Source: Rhodospira trueperi (lineage in GTDB: Bacteria > Pseudomonadota > Alphaproteobacteria > Rhodospirillales > Rhodospirillaceae). From it: a DNA stretch of 64,000 bases. The notes under the pieces are model-generated. The model had not been told where the DNA came from and ran no database searches. It was given only the letters and a program-made list of their open reading frames with translations. Location: contig NZ_FNAP01000004.1 in assembly GCF_900101965.1 (NCBI RefSeq), positions 1-64,000 on the forward strand, in the 5' to 3' direction. Position 1 is the stretch's first letter. Every line of letters begins with the position of its first letter. Positions 52,866 through 60,763 of the stretch are shown one piece after another. The position numbers were made by a program, and so were the translations under genes.

Positions 52866-53843
52866 TCACTTCATCGCGTCAGGAATGTCGATGCCGGCTT
52901 CTTCGTAATAGCGCAATGCGCCCGGGTGCAGTTCGGCGCCCAACTGAACGATCATGTCGCGGGTGACGCCGTTCCACCACGGGTTCTCTTCAGCCAGAGT
53001 GTCCTTCCACTCCCAGAAGGTCTTGGTGACGAAATAGGCCACGTCGTCACTCATGCGCACGGTGCCATAGGCGCCCACGGGCACGCCGACCGTCTGGATC
53101 GGCTCGTCCTGGCCGTCATAGGTGCCCGCGGCGATGGTCAGCGGCCCCGACAACGGATCGAGATCGAGGATCTTCTGGCGTTCCTCATCCGAGAAGCTCA
53201 GCACCCTGACGTCGGCCGTGGTCGCCAGTTCCACGAGCTGTGGCGTGGGGTGGGCCGAACAGGTGGCGAAGCCGTCCACCTTGCCGTCGCGCATGGCGTC
53301 ACCGGCGGCGGACAGTTCGACCTCGACGATGTTCACGTCGTCGCTCAGGCCCAGCAGGTCCAGGATCCTGCTGGTGCGCTTCTGGCAGAAGGTCCCGGTG
53401 CCGCCGGCGATGAAGTTCTTGCCGGCGAGGTCGGAGACGCTGTCGATGCCGCTGTCGGCGCCGACCACGAAGTGGATGGTCACGAACGGCATCACGAACA
53501 GGGTGCGGGCGTCGTCATTGGTGGTGCCCTCGAACGGCGCCTCGCCGGCACGCGCGGCGGCCAGCAGGCTGGGCGGCGTGGTGAACAGGAAGTTGCCGGG
53601 GCGGACGAACGATTCCTTCACGTTCTGGACTGAGCCCTGGCTCTCCTCGACCGTCGGCGAGATTTGGCCGTCGCTGGCCTCGCGGGTCATCTCGGCCAGT
53701 TGCACCATCATCACGTAATAGGACGAGGTGGACTTGGCCGATTTCAGCGTCAGGCGTTCCTGGGCCTGAGCGGCCGAAACCGACGACAGGGCCAGTCCGG
53801 CCGTCAACGCGGCACCCACCGCCAGCGTCTTCATGAAGTTCAT
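52866..53843 (-). CDS. TAXI-family TRAP transporter substrate-binding protein
   Basis: This 325-residue periplasmic protein has a signal peptide of about 28 residues (ending AQAQ). TAXI features include SSYYVMMVQLAEMTREASDG, FVVGADSGIDSVSDLAGKNF and a C-terminal WNGVTRDMIVQLGAELHPGA. The ATG at 53843 has AGGAGG a few bases upstream; a GTG one codon earlier is possible. It captures the substrate and hands it to the fused permease encoded next. Confidence 0.92.
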   Translation of the reverse strand: MNFMKTLAVGAALTAGLALSSVSAAQAQERLTLKSAKSTSSYYVMMVQLAEMTREASDGQISPTVEESQGSVQNVKESFVRPGNFLFTTPPSLLAAARAGEAPFEGTTNDDARTLFVMPFVTIHFVVGADSGIDSVSDLAGKNFIAGGTGTFCQKRTSRILDLLGLSDDVNIVEVELSAAGDAMRDGKVDGFATCSAHPTPQLVELATTADVRVLSFSDEERQKILDLDPLSGPLTIAAGTYDGQDEPIQTVGVPVGAYGTVRMSDDVAYFVTKTFWEWKDTLAEENPWWNGVTRDMIVQLGAELHPGALRYYEEAGIDIPDAMK

Positions 53844-54066
53844 CACCGATCCTCCTGGAAGGTTTTCGAGTGTTTGGGGAGGGTGGCCGCCACCGGCCTG
53901 ACCCCGCTCGGAACCGGGGCAATCCTAAGCAGGGTTGGTCCCGTCGGGCAATGCGCGTTCAGGCGTCCATCCCACGCTCCTTCCTTCAGGATCGAAGGGA
54001 CCGTCCAATCCGAATGTGCGAAAGACTCCATACGTGATTCGCGTCGCCGGCTCCGCGTCCCCGTCC

Positions 54067-54891
54067 TCACCCCGGCGCCCCGGTGTGGTGCCGCCGCAGC
54101 AGGCGCACCGGCGGACGCGGCGCTCGCCAGGGGGCGCACACGGCCCACGACAAGCGGTGGGTGGGGGTCGCGTTCTGGCTGCCCATGTGCCACTGCGCGA
54201 CGTGGCCGATGACGTCGGGCGGCCCCACCACGCGGGGCGGCTCGCCCAGACAGGAATACAGCGCGAGATGGTTGGAGATGCCGAGCCCCAAGGCCTTCAG
54301 CACGGCCTCTTTCCGGGTCCACAGGGTCAGGAACAGGCGGTGACGCTCGCGCCCGCGTGGGACCGACTCGAGGGCGTCGGCCTCGTCCGGATGGAAGAAC
54401 CGCCGCGCCAGCCGTGCCGCCGGCAGGGTGGCGCGCTCGGTCCACTCGATATCGACGCCCAGTTCGGCGCCGGGCGGCCAGGGTCCCAGGCTGACGGCGC
54501 AGGCGGCCAGCCCGTGGGTGTGGCTGAGGCTGAAGCGCGGCCGGGTCTCGGGGTCGAGCGGGAACGGCAGGCGCGTCAGGTCGACGTGCGGGCGGCCACC
54601 GGGCTCGGTCACGAAGTGCCAAGCCAGCGGGTCGGCGCCGTGATAGCGGCTCAGCATGGTCCGCAACAGCACGCGGGCCGCCGCGCTGGACCAGGCGTGG
54701 TGCGGGTCGCGGAAGGTGGTGACCCGGTTCCATTCGTTCCCGGACAGGTGCGGCCGCATGGCCTCGATGTCCGGCTGGCCACGGGAATCCGGCTCCAGCG
54801 TCCACAGCGCCACATCGAGTCCCCTGGTTGGCGAGGCGCCCGGGGGTTTTTCGCTAAGTTCGGCGCTGGCGGGCGGAAAGATCATGTCCAT
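54067..54891 (-). CDS. 4'-phosphopantetheinyl transferase, Sfp/Gsp type
   Basis: This 274-residue protein transfers the phosphopantetheine arm of CoA to carrier proteins. Magnesium and CoA motifs are present: FSLSHTHGLAACAV, ELGVDIEW and LTLWTRKEAVLKALG. Two domains of similar size are expected. The ATG at 54891 is 14 bases after the MFS transporter stop; a second ATG at 54885 is possible. No polyketide or peptide synthetase lies in the window, so the target carrier protein is unknown. Confidence 0.9.
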   Translation of the reverse strand: MDMIFPPASAELSEKPPGASPTRGLDVALWTLEPDSRGQPDIEAMRPHLSGNEWNRVTTFRDPHHAWSSAAARVLLRTMLSRYHGADPLAWHFVTEPGGRPHVDLTRLPFPLDPETRPRFSLSHTHGLAACAVSLGPWPPGAELGVDIEWTERATLPAARLARRFFHPDEADALESVPRGRERHRLFLTLWTRKEAVLKALGLGISNHLALYSCLGEPPRVVGPPDVIGHVAQWHMGSQNATPTHRLSWAVCAPWRAPRPPVRLLRRHHTGAPG

Positions 54892-54905
54892 GGATGTTGA
54901 CGGTC

Positions 54906-56195
54906 TCAATCCTCTCGCTGGTGGCATCGGGTCTCGCGTGTCAGCAGCGCCGCCCCCAGGGCGACCCCCTGCATCAGCACCAGGACCCACATGGCGCTGT
55001 GGAAGGCCTCCGCCCCGTACACCGGCCTTCCGGCTTCCACGGTGCCGTCCCAGGCGCGGTCCAGCAGCCATCCCAGCAACGGCTGGAACACGGCCCCGGC
55101 GGACATCGCCAGCATGTTGACGACGCCCAGGGCGGCCCCGGCGGCCCAGACCGGATTGTGCTCCCGTCCGGTGGCGAAACACAACACCATGCCGCCGCCG
55201 AACACGCCGTTCAGGACCATCAGGGCCACGACGGCCGTGACCGGCAGTCCGGGAGCATACAGCGCGGCGCCCAGGGTCAGCAGCGAGACCGATGAGGCCA
55301 GTAGCATCACCGCCCGGCGCCGCCGCACCCGATCCGACAGCCAGCCCATGACCGGCGCCCCCACGGCCCAGCCGATCAGCATGCCGGACGTGGCCAGCGC
55401 CGCCAGCTCGCGCTCGACGCCGTGGACGCGCTCCAGGTATGGCACGCCCCACAGGCCTGCGAACGACAACATGGGCGCGGTCATCGACGCGCCGTACAGG
55501 CCCACGATCCAGGTCTGGGGATTGCGCGCGACCCGCGCCAGCCCCTTGGCCAACGAGGGGCGAGGGGTGTCGTCGCCGGCCGTGGCGGGCGTGAACGGCC
55601 CCCGGTCGCGCACGATCAGGGCGACCAGCGCCGCCAGCATCAAAGCGAGCCCGCCCGCGAGCCCCAGGGCGCCGCGCCAGCCGATGGCGTCGATCAGCAG
55701 CGCCAGCGGCGCCTGCCCGCCGACTCCCCCCGCCATGCCGAGCGCCAGCGTCAGCCCGGAGACCATGGCGAACCGCTCGGGCGGGAACCAGCGGGTGATG
55801 ATGAACAGGGCGCCGACCCAGGTGAAGGCGACGGCGCCGCCGATCAGCAGGCGCGCGGCATAGGCCATCCACAGTGCATCGGCGAGCGCGAACAGCGCGC
55901 TGCCGAAGCCGGCCAGGGCGCAGGCCAGCGCCAGCACGCGGCGCGGCCCGAAGCGGTCCAGGATCAGCCCGACCGGGATCTGCAATCCCGCATACGTATA
56001 GAAATAGAGTCCGGACAGGGTGCCGGTCAGCGCGGCGCCGACGGCGAATTCGCGCATCAACTCGTCCACCATCACGCTGGGCGCGGTGCGCTGGAAGAAG
56101 CCGTAACAGTAGAACAAAGCACCCAGGCCCCACATGATCCAGGGCAGGGCGCGCGGCACCGCGCGGGGCGCGGTCGCGGACGGAGAGGTCGACAT
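54906..56195 (-). CDS. MFS transporter
   Basis: This 429-residue transporter has twelve predicted transmembrane segments. The A-motif loop LDRFGPRRVLALACAL follows segment 2, and MGWLSDRVRRRRAVML is its repeat in the second half. The general type is the anion:cation symporter or UhpC-like group, judging by YCYGFFQRTAPSVM near the start. The ATG is at 56195. It is co-transcribed with the phosphopantetheinyl transferase. The substrate is unknown. Confidence 0.88.
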   Translation of the reverse strand: MSTSPSATAPRAVPRALPWIMWGLGALFYCYGFFQRTAPSVMVDELMREFAVGAALTGTLSGLYFYTYAGLQIPVGLILDRFGPRRVLALACALAGFGSALFALADALWMAYAARLLIGGAVAFTWVGALFIITRWFPPERFAMVSGLTLALGMAGGVGGQAPLALLIDAIGWRGALGLAGGLALMLAALVALIVRDRGPFTPATAGDDTPRPSLAKGLARVARNPQTWIVGLYGASMTAPMLSFAGLWGVPYLERVHGVERELAALATSGMLIGWAVGAPVMGWLSDRVRRRRAVMLLASSVSLLTLGAALYAPGLPVTAVVALMVLNGVFGGGMVLCFATGREHNPVWAAGAALGVVNMLAMSAGAVFQPLLGWLLDRAWDGTVEAGRPVYGAEAFHSAMWVLVLMQGVALGAALLTRETRCHQRED

Positions 56196-56317
56196 GCCGG
56201 GATCGTCGCCGATGCCGGGGCGTCGGTCAATCGCCCGGGCGTCGCGGGCCGTTCACGGTCGCCGTCCTGTCGATCAGACTCTGTGATGGGCCGGTCGGAT
56301 TGCGGTAGAATGCCACC

Positions 56318-57070
56318 ATGGAGATCGACGCCGCCATCCTGATGTCGGACGACGCCAACCCGCGTCCGGCCCTCATCGCCTCGGCCGAGACCGACCCCGC
56401 GGCCGCGCGGGACGCGCGCCGGGACCGGCTGCGCGCGGTTGAGCACTGGCTGTACCTGATCGACGTCGATCTGGAGGACGACGTGATCGACCGGATCGGC
56501 GCCTCTGGTCACGATACGGTGGTGATCGACTATATTGCCTCCGAGGCCTGGAACGCCGATCACCCGATGGCCGAGACTATGGACCGGCTGAGCGGTCCGG
56601 CGGGAAACCGGCTGGTGCTGGCCTATATCGACATTGGCCAGACCGAGGACTACCGAACCTACTGGCGGGACGGCTGGGGGATCGGCAACCCGTGGTGGAT
56701 CACCGCCCTGGACCCCGACGGCTGGGAAGGCAATTATCCCGTCGCCTTCTGGGCCGAACCCTACCAGGACATCTGGCTGGCCGACGGCGGCCTGCTGGAC
56801 GGCATTGTCGAGGCCGGGTTCGATGGCGTGTACCTGGACTGGGTGGAGGCCTGCGACGATCCCGACGTCATCGCGGCCGCCGAGTCCGACGGCCTGGAGC
56901 CGGCCGTTTGTCGGGTCGCGGGCCCTGGACACCTACGTGCCGCCGCGCCCGGTCCCATGATCCGCGCGTCACGCCGCCCCTGGGCCTTTGACGGACGGGG
57001 CGCGCCTGGGTCAAACTGCGCCGATACCGTCCGCCGACCCGACTGGAGACCGCCGTCATGCCGCGTCTGA
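56318..57070 (+). pseudogene. GH114-like (alpha-1,4-polygalactosaminidase family) gene with a broken 3' half
   Basis: The first about 180 residues match the GH114/TM1410 family: HWLYLIDVDLEDDVIDRI, VVIDYIASEAWN, VLAYIDIGQTEDYRTYW and FDGVYLDWVEACDD. After AAESDGLEP the family-like sequence stops, and about 65 Arg/Pro-rich residues run to a TGA that overlaps pncA by 13 bases. A neighbouring frame ends RALDTYVPPRP, which looks like a natural C-terminus. This suggests an internal deletion with frameshift. Unlike most relatives it has no signal peptide. Confidence 0.7.
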
Positions 57071-57693
57071 CTGAGGATGCCGCCCTGCTCGTGATTGACG
57101 TTCAGAATGACTTCTGCTCTGGCGGGGCGCTCGCGGTCCCCGAGGGCGAGACCGTTGTGCCCGTCGTCAATCGCCTGATCGAAGCCTTTCAGGTGGTCGT
57201 TCTGACCCAGGACTGGCACCCGCCGGGGCATGCCTCGTTCGCCTCCGCCCACGACACCGGCGACGCGTTCACCATGATCGAGATGCCCTACGGACCCCAG
57301 GTGCTGTGGCCGGATCACTGCGTTCAGGGGACGTCCGGGGCCGCGTTCCATCCCGACCTGATCACCGATCCTGCGCGCCTGATCGTGCGCAAGGGGACGA
57401 ATCCGGAGATCGACTCCTACTCCGCCTTTTTCGAGAACGATCAGATCACCGCCACAGGGCTGGCCGGAGCGCTGGCCGACCTGGGTGTCGAACATGTGGT
57501 CATGGCCGGCCTGGCCACGGATTACTGCGTGTGCTGGTCGGCGCTGGATGCGCGGCGGCTGGGTCTGAATGTCACCGTGGTGGAGGACGCCTGCCGGGCC
57601 ATCGACCTGGACGGCTCGCTGGCGTCGGCCATGGCCAGCATGCTGGAGTCGGGGGTCCGGATCTCCGACAGCGAGACCGTGCTGGCCAGCTAG
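57058..57693 (+). CDS. pncA: Nicotinamidase PncA
   Basis: This 211-residue enzyme hydrolyses nicotinamide to nicotinate in NAD salvage. Catalytic and metal-binding residues are visible: D14 in LLVIDVQNDF, the metal site DWHPPGHASF, K in LIVRKGTNPEIDSYS, and the nucleophilic C in GLATDYCV. The ATG at 57058 overlaps the end of the broken GH114 frame. Its TAG stop is the first codon of repeat copy B. Conserved length and motifs suggest it is functional. Confidence 0.94.
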   Translation: MPRLTEDAALLVIDVQNDFCSGGALAVPEGETVVPVVNRLIEAFQVVVLTQDWHPPGHASFASAHDTGDAFTMIEMPYGPQVLWPDHCVQGTSGAAFHPDLITDPARLIVRKGTNPEIDSYSAFFENDQITATGLAGALADLGVEHVVMAGLATDYCVCWSALDARRLGLNVTVVEDACRAIDLDGSLASAMASMLESGVRISDSETVLAS

Positions 57694-57796
57694 CGCGAAT
57701 CCCGAGCGATCCGGAACGGATCGCGACGACGATTCGCTTGAACGTCAAATACCGAGGGCGCGTTGAGTGAGCCAAACCGCATGCAACGCGCCCTAG
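57691..57796 (+). repeat. Dispersed ~105-bp repeat, copy B
   Basis: It begins TAGCGCGAATCCCGAGCG. It contains the perfect hairpin GCGATCCG-GAA-CGGATCGC and ends with AGGGCGCGTTG pairing with CAACGCGCCCT. Its first three bases are the stop codon of pncA. It has the same orientation as the gene it follows, as do copies A and C. Confidence 0.8.
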
Positions 57797-58017
57797 CCCC
57801 GTTCGCCTCCCGGTTCGTGGTGATCGGGCGGCCAATTCACTCAAAACACTTTGAACAAAAGCATCGAGCTTTAATTAATTCTGCTGCTCTCTACGCCATA
57901 AGAGCAACTTATTCCCTCTCTTGCTCTATTGCAATAAATGGCCCGCGCTCGGTATCATGATATCAAGATTTCGAATGATCGAAGCAGTGTCGACGAAGTG
58001 CTGCCGGTGGGGTGCCT
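57797..58017. other. AT-rich intergenic island
   Basis: This stretch is far more AT-rich than the rest of the window, for example TTTAATTAATTCTG near 57870 and GCAATAAATGG near 57930. It lies between repeat copy B and an orphan gene and should hold that gene's promoter. A frame at 57763-57960 starts inside the repeat and has no recognisable product. Composition suggests DNA of separate origin. Confidence 0.6.
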
Positions 58018-58410
58018 ATGCATACGACCCTCTCATTCAATCGTTTTCAGTCAATGCTGATGAAAATCGCGTTTGGCGCGAAGATTTGTGACGGCGGCTG
58101 TTGCTCCGCCCCGGAGCGGTTGCGTGAGAAAGTTCTGACCCTGAGCCCGTCGAAGTCGATTCGCGAGAACCTCGTCTACGTGATTCAGGCCTGCCACGAA
58201 GAAATCGGACGAGGGCATGTCTGCCAGATTTTCGTGGACATGACCTTTCAGTTGGAGGCTTTGCACCAGGACCTTTTCGGCTGTGAACCCGACCTTGAGT
58301 ATCGGCCGGCGATTCTGATCGAAAGTGATAACGGAAGTTTCTGCGATCTTGGGGTGTGCGGCCTGTCGGCGTCCGCGCGTTCGACAGCGCCCCGGGCGCA
58401 TGCCCTCTAG
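58018..58410 (+). CDS. Hypothetical 130-residue protein
   Basis: I do not recognise this protein. It has clustered cysteines near the start (KICDGGCCSAPERLREKV), a middle part with VIQACHEEIGRGHVCQIFVD, and a C-terminal DNGSFCDLGVCG. It has no signal peptide or membrane segment. Seven or more cysteines suggest metal binding or disulfides. The ATG at 58018 follows GGTGGGG; a GTG lies two codons earlier. It is framed by repeat copies B and C and preceded by an AT-rich island, which suggests an acquired cassette. Its stop is followed at once by a small palindrome. Confidence 0.6.
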   Translation: MHTTLSFNRFQSMLMKIAFGAKICDGGCCSAPERLREKVLTLSPSKSIRENLVYVIQACHEEIGRGHVCQIFVDMTFQLEALHQDLFGCEPDLEYRPAILIESDNGSFCDLGVCGLSASARSTAPRAHAL

Positions 58411-58412
58411 GT

Positions 58413-58427
58413 CCTGTTGTCAACAGG
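58413..58427. terminator. Small palindrome after the orphan gene
   Basis: CCTGTTGTCAACAGG forms a 7-bp stem directly after the stop codon at 58410 and just before repeat copy C. It may be part of the terminator of the orphan gene. Confidence 0.45.
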
Positions 58428-58429
58428 GC

Positions 58430-58537
58430 CTAGGGCAAGTCCCGAGCGATCCGGAGCGGATCGCGACGACGATTTGCCCAAGTATCAAATCGCGAAGGCG
58501 TGGTGCGTGAGTCAGACCGTGCGCGACGCGCTCTCAT
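58430..58537 (+). repeat. Dispersed ~105-bp repeat, copy C
   Basis: It begins CTAGGGCAAGTCCCGAGCG and has the hairpin GCGATCCG-GAG-CGGATCGC, like copy B. The second hairpin is less perfect than in copies A and B. It follows the orphan gene in the same orientation and lies about 100 bases from the arsP end. Confidence 0.75.
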
Positions 58538-58641
58538 GACACGGCGTTCCGCCGTCCGGGCGGGACGGGTCGTTTTGGGTGCCGGCCGCTGTGACGCGGA
58601 TTCCTGCCCCGAGGCCGCCGCCGACCGCTGCACCCGAAGGG

Positions 58642-59715
58642 TCACACCCCGCCGCTGCCGCTGTCCCACGCCAGGAAGAGCAGGCTCGCAGCCAGGGACC
58701 CGAACAGACCGAGGCCGACATACAGGCCGAACACCGGCCGACGGACCAGGGCGAAAACGGCCATGGCCGCCGGAATGCTCGTCACGCCGCCGGCCAGCAT
58801 GAAGGCCAGCCCGGCCGCCGGGGTCATGCCCAGGTCCATCAGCCCGGCCACCGTCGGCACGGCGGCGTAGCCGTTGAGGTACGACGGGATGCCCACCAGC
58901 GCCGCCAGCGGGACCGCCCACCAGACGTCTCCACCCAGCCACGCGCCGACGGTGTCGGCCGGGATATAGGCCAGCATCAGGCTTTCGACCAGATAGGCCA
59001 GGGTCAGCCATTTCAGCAGGAACAGGCCGGTGTCCCGACTGGCGTCGGCGAAGGTCGCGCGCCGCTCCGCCGCCTTCCAGAAGCGCCAGGCCACCGGTTC
59101 CGGCCGCAGGCTCTTCTTCGCGGCGCAGCACTTCGGCCCGACTCCCGGCCGCAAGGCGTCGGTGAGGCCACCCCGACTCACCAGAATATGCGTCACCGTC
59201 CCGCCCAGCAGGCCCAGGCCCACGGCCGCGCCGGCTTTCGCCAGCGTCAGCGGCCAGCCGAACTCGCCCAGCATGAGCAGGAACATCTGCGGGTCCATCA
59301 GCGGCGAAGCCAGCCAGAACGCCATCACCGGGGCCAGCGGCACGCCGGCGGCCAGCAGCGCGGCGATGATCGGCACCACCCCGCAGGAGCAGAACGGTGA
59401 CAGCGCCCCGAACAGCGCCGCCAGGGTGATGACCCGCGCCGGGTTGCCGCCGGTGGCGCGGGCGATTTGTTGGTCCAGGCCGGTGGCCTTGGTCCACGCC
59501 GCGATCAGGACCGAGGCCAGCAGGAACGGCAGAATGCTCCACAACGCTCCGGCGGTGAAGGTCACGCTCGGCCACGCCTGCGGCGGGTCCAGCACGGCCA
59601 GCGCGGCAACGACGGCCAGCGCGACCAGCCAAACCGGGTCCCGCCGGCGCCACAGCGTACCGGGCGCCCATACGGAGGCGGACGCCGGGGTGGTGGTCTG
59701 GACGGTCTCGGTCAT
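58642..59715 (-). CDS. arsP: ArsP/DUF318-family permease
   Basis: This 357-residue protein has about eight to ten transmembrane segments and belongs to the permease family that includes ArsP, an exporter of trivalent organoarsenicals. The conserved cysteine motif LSPFCSCGVVPIIAALLAAG is present. A second cluster, GPKCCAAKKS, lies in a cytoplasmic loop. The ATG at 59715 was chosen because upstream sequence belongs to the arsR side. It follows an ArsR-family gene on the same strand, which supports metalloid export. Confidence 0.87.
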   Translation of the reverse strand: MTETVQTTTPASASVWAPGTLWRRRDPVWLVALAVVAALAVLDPPQAWPSVTFTAGALWSILPFLLASVLIAAWTKATGLDQQIARATGGNPARVITLAALFGALSPFCSCGVVPIIAALLAAGVPLAPVMAFWLASPLMDPQMFLLMLGEFGWPLTLAKAGAAVGLGLLGGTVTHILVSRGGLTDALRPGVGPKCCAAKKSLRPEPVAWRFWKAAERRATFADASRDTGLFLLKWLTLAYLVESLMLAYIPADTVGAWLGGDVWWAVPLAALVGIPSYLNGYAAVPTVAGLMDLGMTPAAGLAFMLAGGVTSIPAAMAVFALVRRPVFGLYVGLGLFGSLAASLLFLAWDSGSGGV

Positions 59716-59777
59716 AGCGGGCCTCGTGAGATGGCAATTGCAGAAGTATCGAACAATGAGAGGAAAAAGGGGGCGGT

Positions 59778-60125
59778 TCAGGCCGCGCCCCGATCCGGTG
59801 GATCGCCGACCGCGCACGCGGGCGCGCCGTCCAGGCCCTGGCAGCATTCGGACAACAGATAGTCGAGCATGGCCCGCGCCGCCTTGGTGTCCACGAAGCA
59901 GCGCAGCGAGCGGCCCTCGCGCTTCTGATGGACCAGCCCCACCATGATGAGGTGCTGCAGGTGGTGCGACAGCGTGGACTTCGGGATGTCCACATGGCGC
60001 AGCAACTCGCCCACCACGGCGCCGTCCGGTCCCGCCCGCACCAGCAGGCGGAACACGGCGAGGCGCACGGGATGGCCGAGTTCGCCCAGACAGCGGGCGG
60101 TTTGTTCCAGGCGGTCGTCGATCAT
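59778..60125 (-). CDS. arsR: ArsR-family metalloregulatory repressor
   Basis: This 115-residue winged-helix protein has a DNA-recognition region HVDIPKSTLSHHLQHLIMVG. It carries a C-terminal cysteine cluster, ECCQGLDGAPAC, rather than the classical CxC in the DNA-binding helix. C-terminal cysteine sites bind trivalent arsenic in some subtypes. The ATG at 60125 has a perfect palindrome 39 bases upstream as operator. It likely represses itself and arsP, 62 bases downstream. Confidence 0.9.
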   Translation of the reverse strand: MIDDRLEQTARCLGELGHPVRLAVFRLLVRAGPDGAVVGELLRHVDIPKSTLSHHLQHLIMVGLVHQKREGRSLRCFVDTKAARAMLDYLLSECCQGLDGAPACAVGDPPDRGAA

Positions 60126-60163
60126 GGGAAGACAATGAGTGGCCTCGGGGGCCGTGTCAACGA

Positions 60164-60177
60164 TAATTCCGGAATTA
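60164..60177. promoter_or_regulatory. Perfect palindromic operator upstream of arsR
   Basis: TAATTCCGGAATTA is a perfect 14-base palindrome, 39 bases before the arsR start and in a locally AT-rich promoter. Its size and position suit an ArsR dimer. It is also in the region upstream of the divergent secreted-protein gene at 60332. Confidence 0.65.
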
Positions 60178-60331
60178 CCGAACCATTGTATCTCCAAAGC
60201 TCCCGGAAATCCGGCGCGGTGCCTGCACGGGCGCTGGCCCCGGCGTCGGCACATTGATAGGATGCGCGGTGTCCGTCATGGTGGGATGCGATCCGCCGCC
60301 GTCCCACCCGCAGCACAGGAGCTATTGCCCC

Positions 60332-60763
60332 ATGCGACCCCGCACCGTCGTGGCCGTCGCCGCCGCGTCCCTGTTCGCCCTCGGCGTGCCGGGCGCCATC
60401 ACCTCCGCCCAGGCGCAGGGCACAGCCCCCGCCGTCGAAGAGGGCGGCACCCAGGCCAAGAACCTCGAGTCCGCCGCCGGTGCCAGTATCACCATGGGCC
60501 GCTGGCGCATCCACCACATCCCGGAACTGCGCCTGGGCCAGCCCACCATGGATCCGCAGACGGGGGCCATCTACCACCCCGTCGCCATCACCGGCACGTC
60601 GATCTCGTTCTACGTCATCGGGGCCGGGGAACAGGAACTGTGGGAGGTCCCCGTCATCTGGGCCGGCGATCAACCGACCGGCAACCGGTTCCACAAGCTG
60701 GATTACTTCGGCATCCTTGAGGAGACGGGCGGGCTCTACATCTACAGTCGTGAAACCGAGTAG
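60332..60763 (+). CDS. Secreted hypothetical protein
   Basis: This 143-residue protein has a clear signal peptide (about residues 1-28, ending AQAQ). I know no family for the mature part. It contains WRIHHIPELRLG, ITGTSISFYVIGAGEQELWE and FHKLDYFGILEETGGLYIYS, which suggests a small beta-rich domain. AGGAG precedes the ATG at 60332. Its end overlaps the next gene's start by 14 bases, so it is coupled to the solute-binding protein and the kinase-like protein. It may be an accessory sensor or ligand-binding part of that module. Confidence 0.7.
   Translation: MRPRTVVAVAAASLFALGVPGAITSAQAQGTAPAVEEGGTQAKNLESAAGASITMGRWRIHHIPELRLGQPTMDPQTGAIYHPVAITGTSISFYVIGAGEQELWEVPVIWAGDQPTGNRFHKLDYFGILEETGGLYIYSRETE

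Noticed and set aside
54067-56133. One 688-codon minus-strand frame covering two genes
   Set aside because: The first part is out of register with the MFS transporter gene. Only the last 274 codons are real, as the phosphopantetheinyl transferase.
57763-57960. 65-codon frame starting inside repeat copy B
   Set aside because: It begins in a repeat and runs through AT-rich promoter-like DNA, with no domain and no ribosome site.
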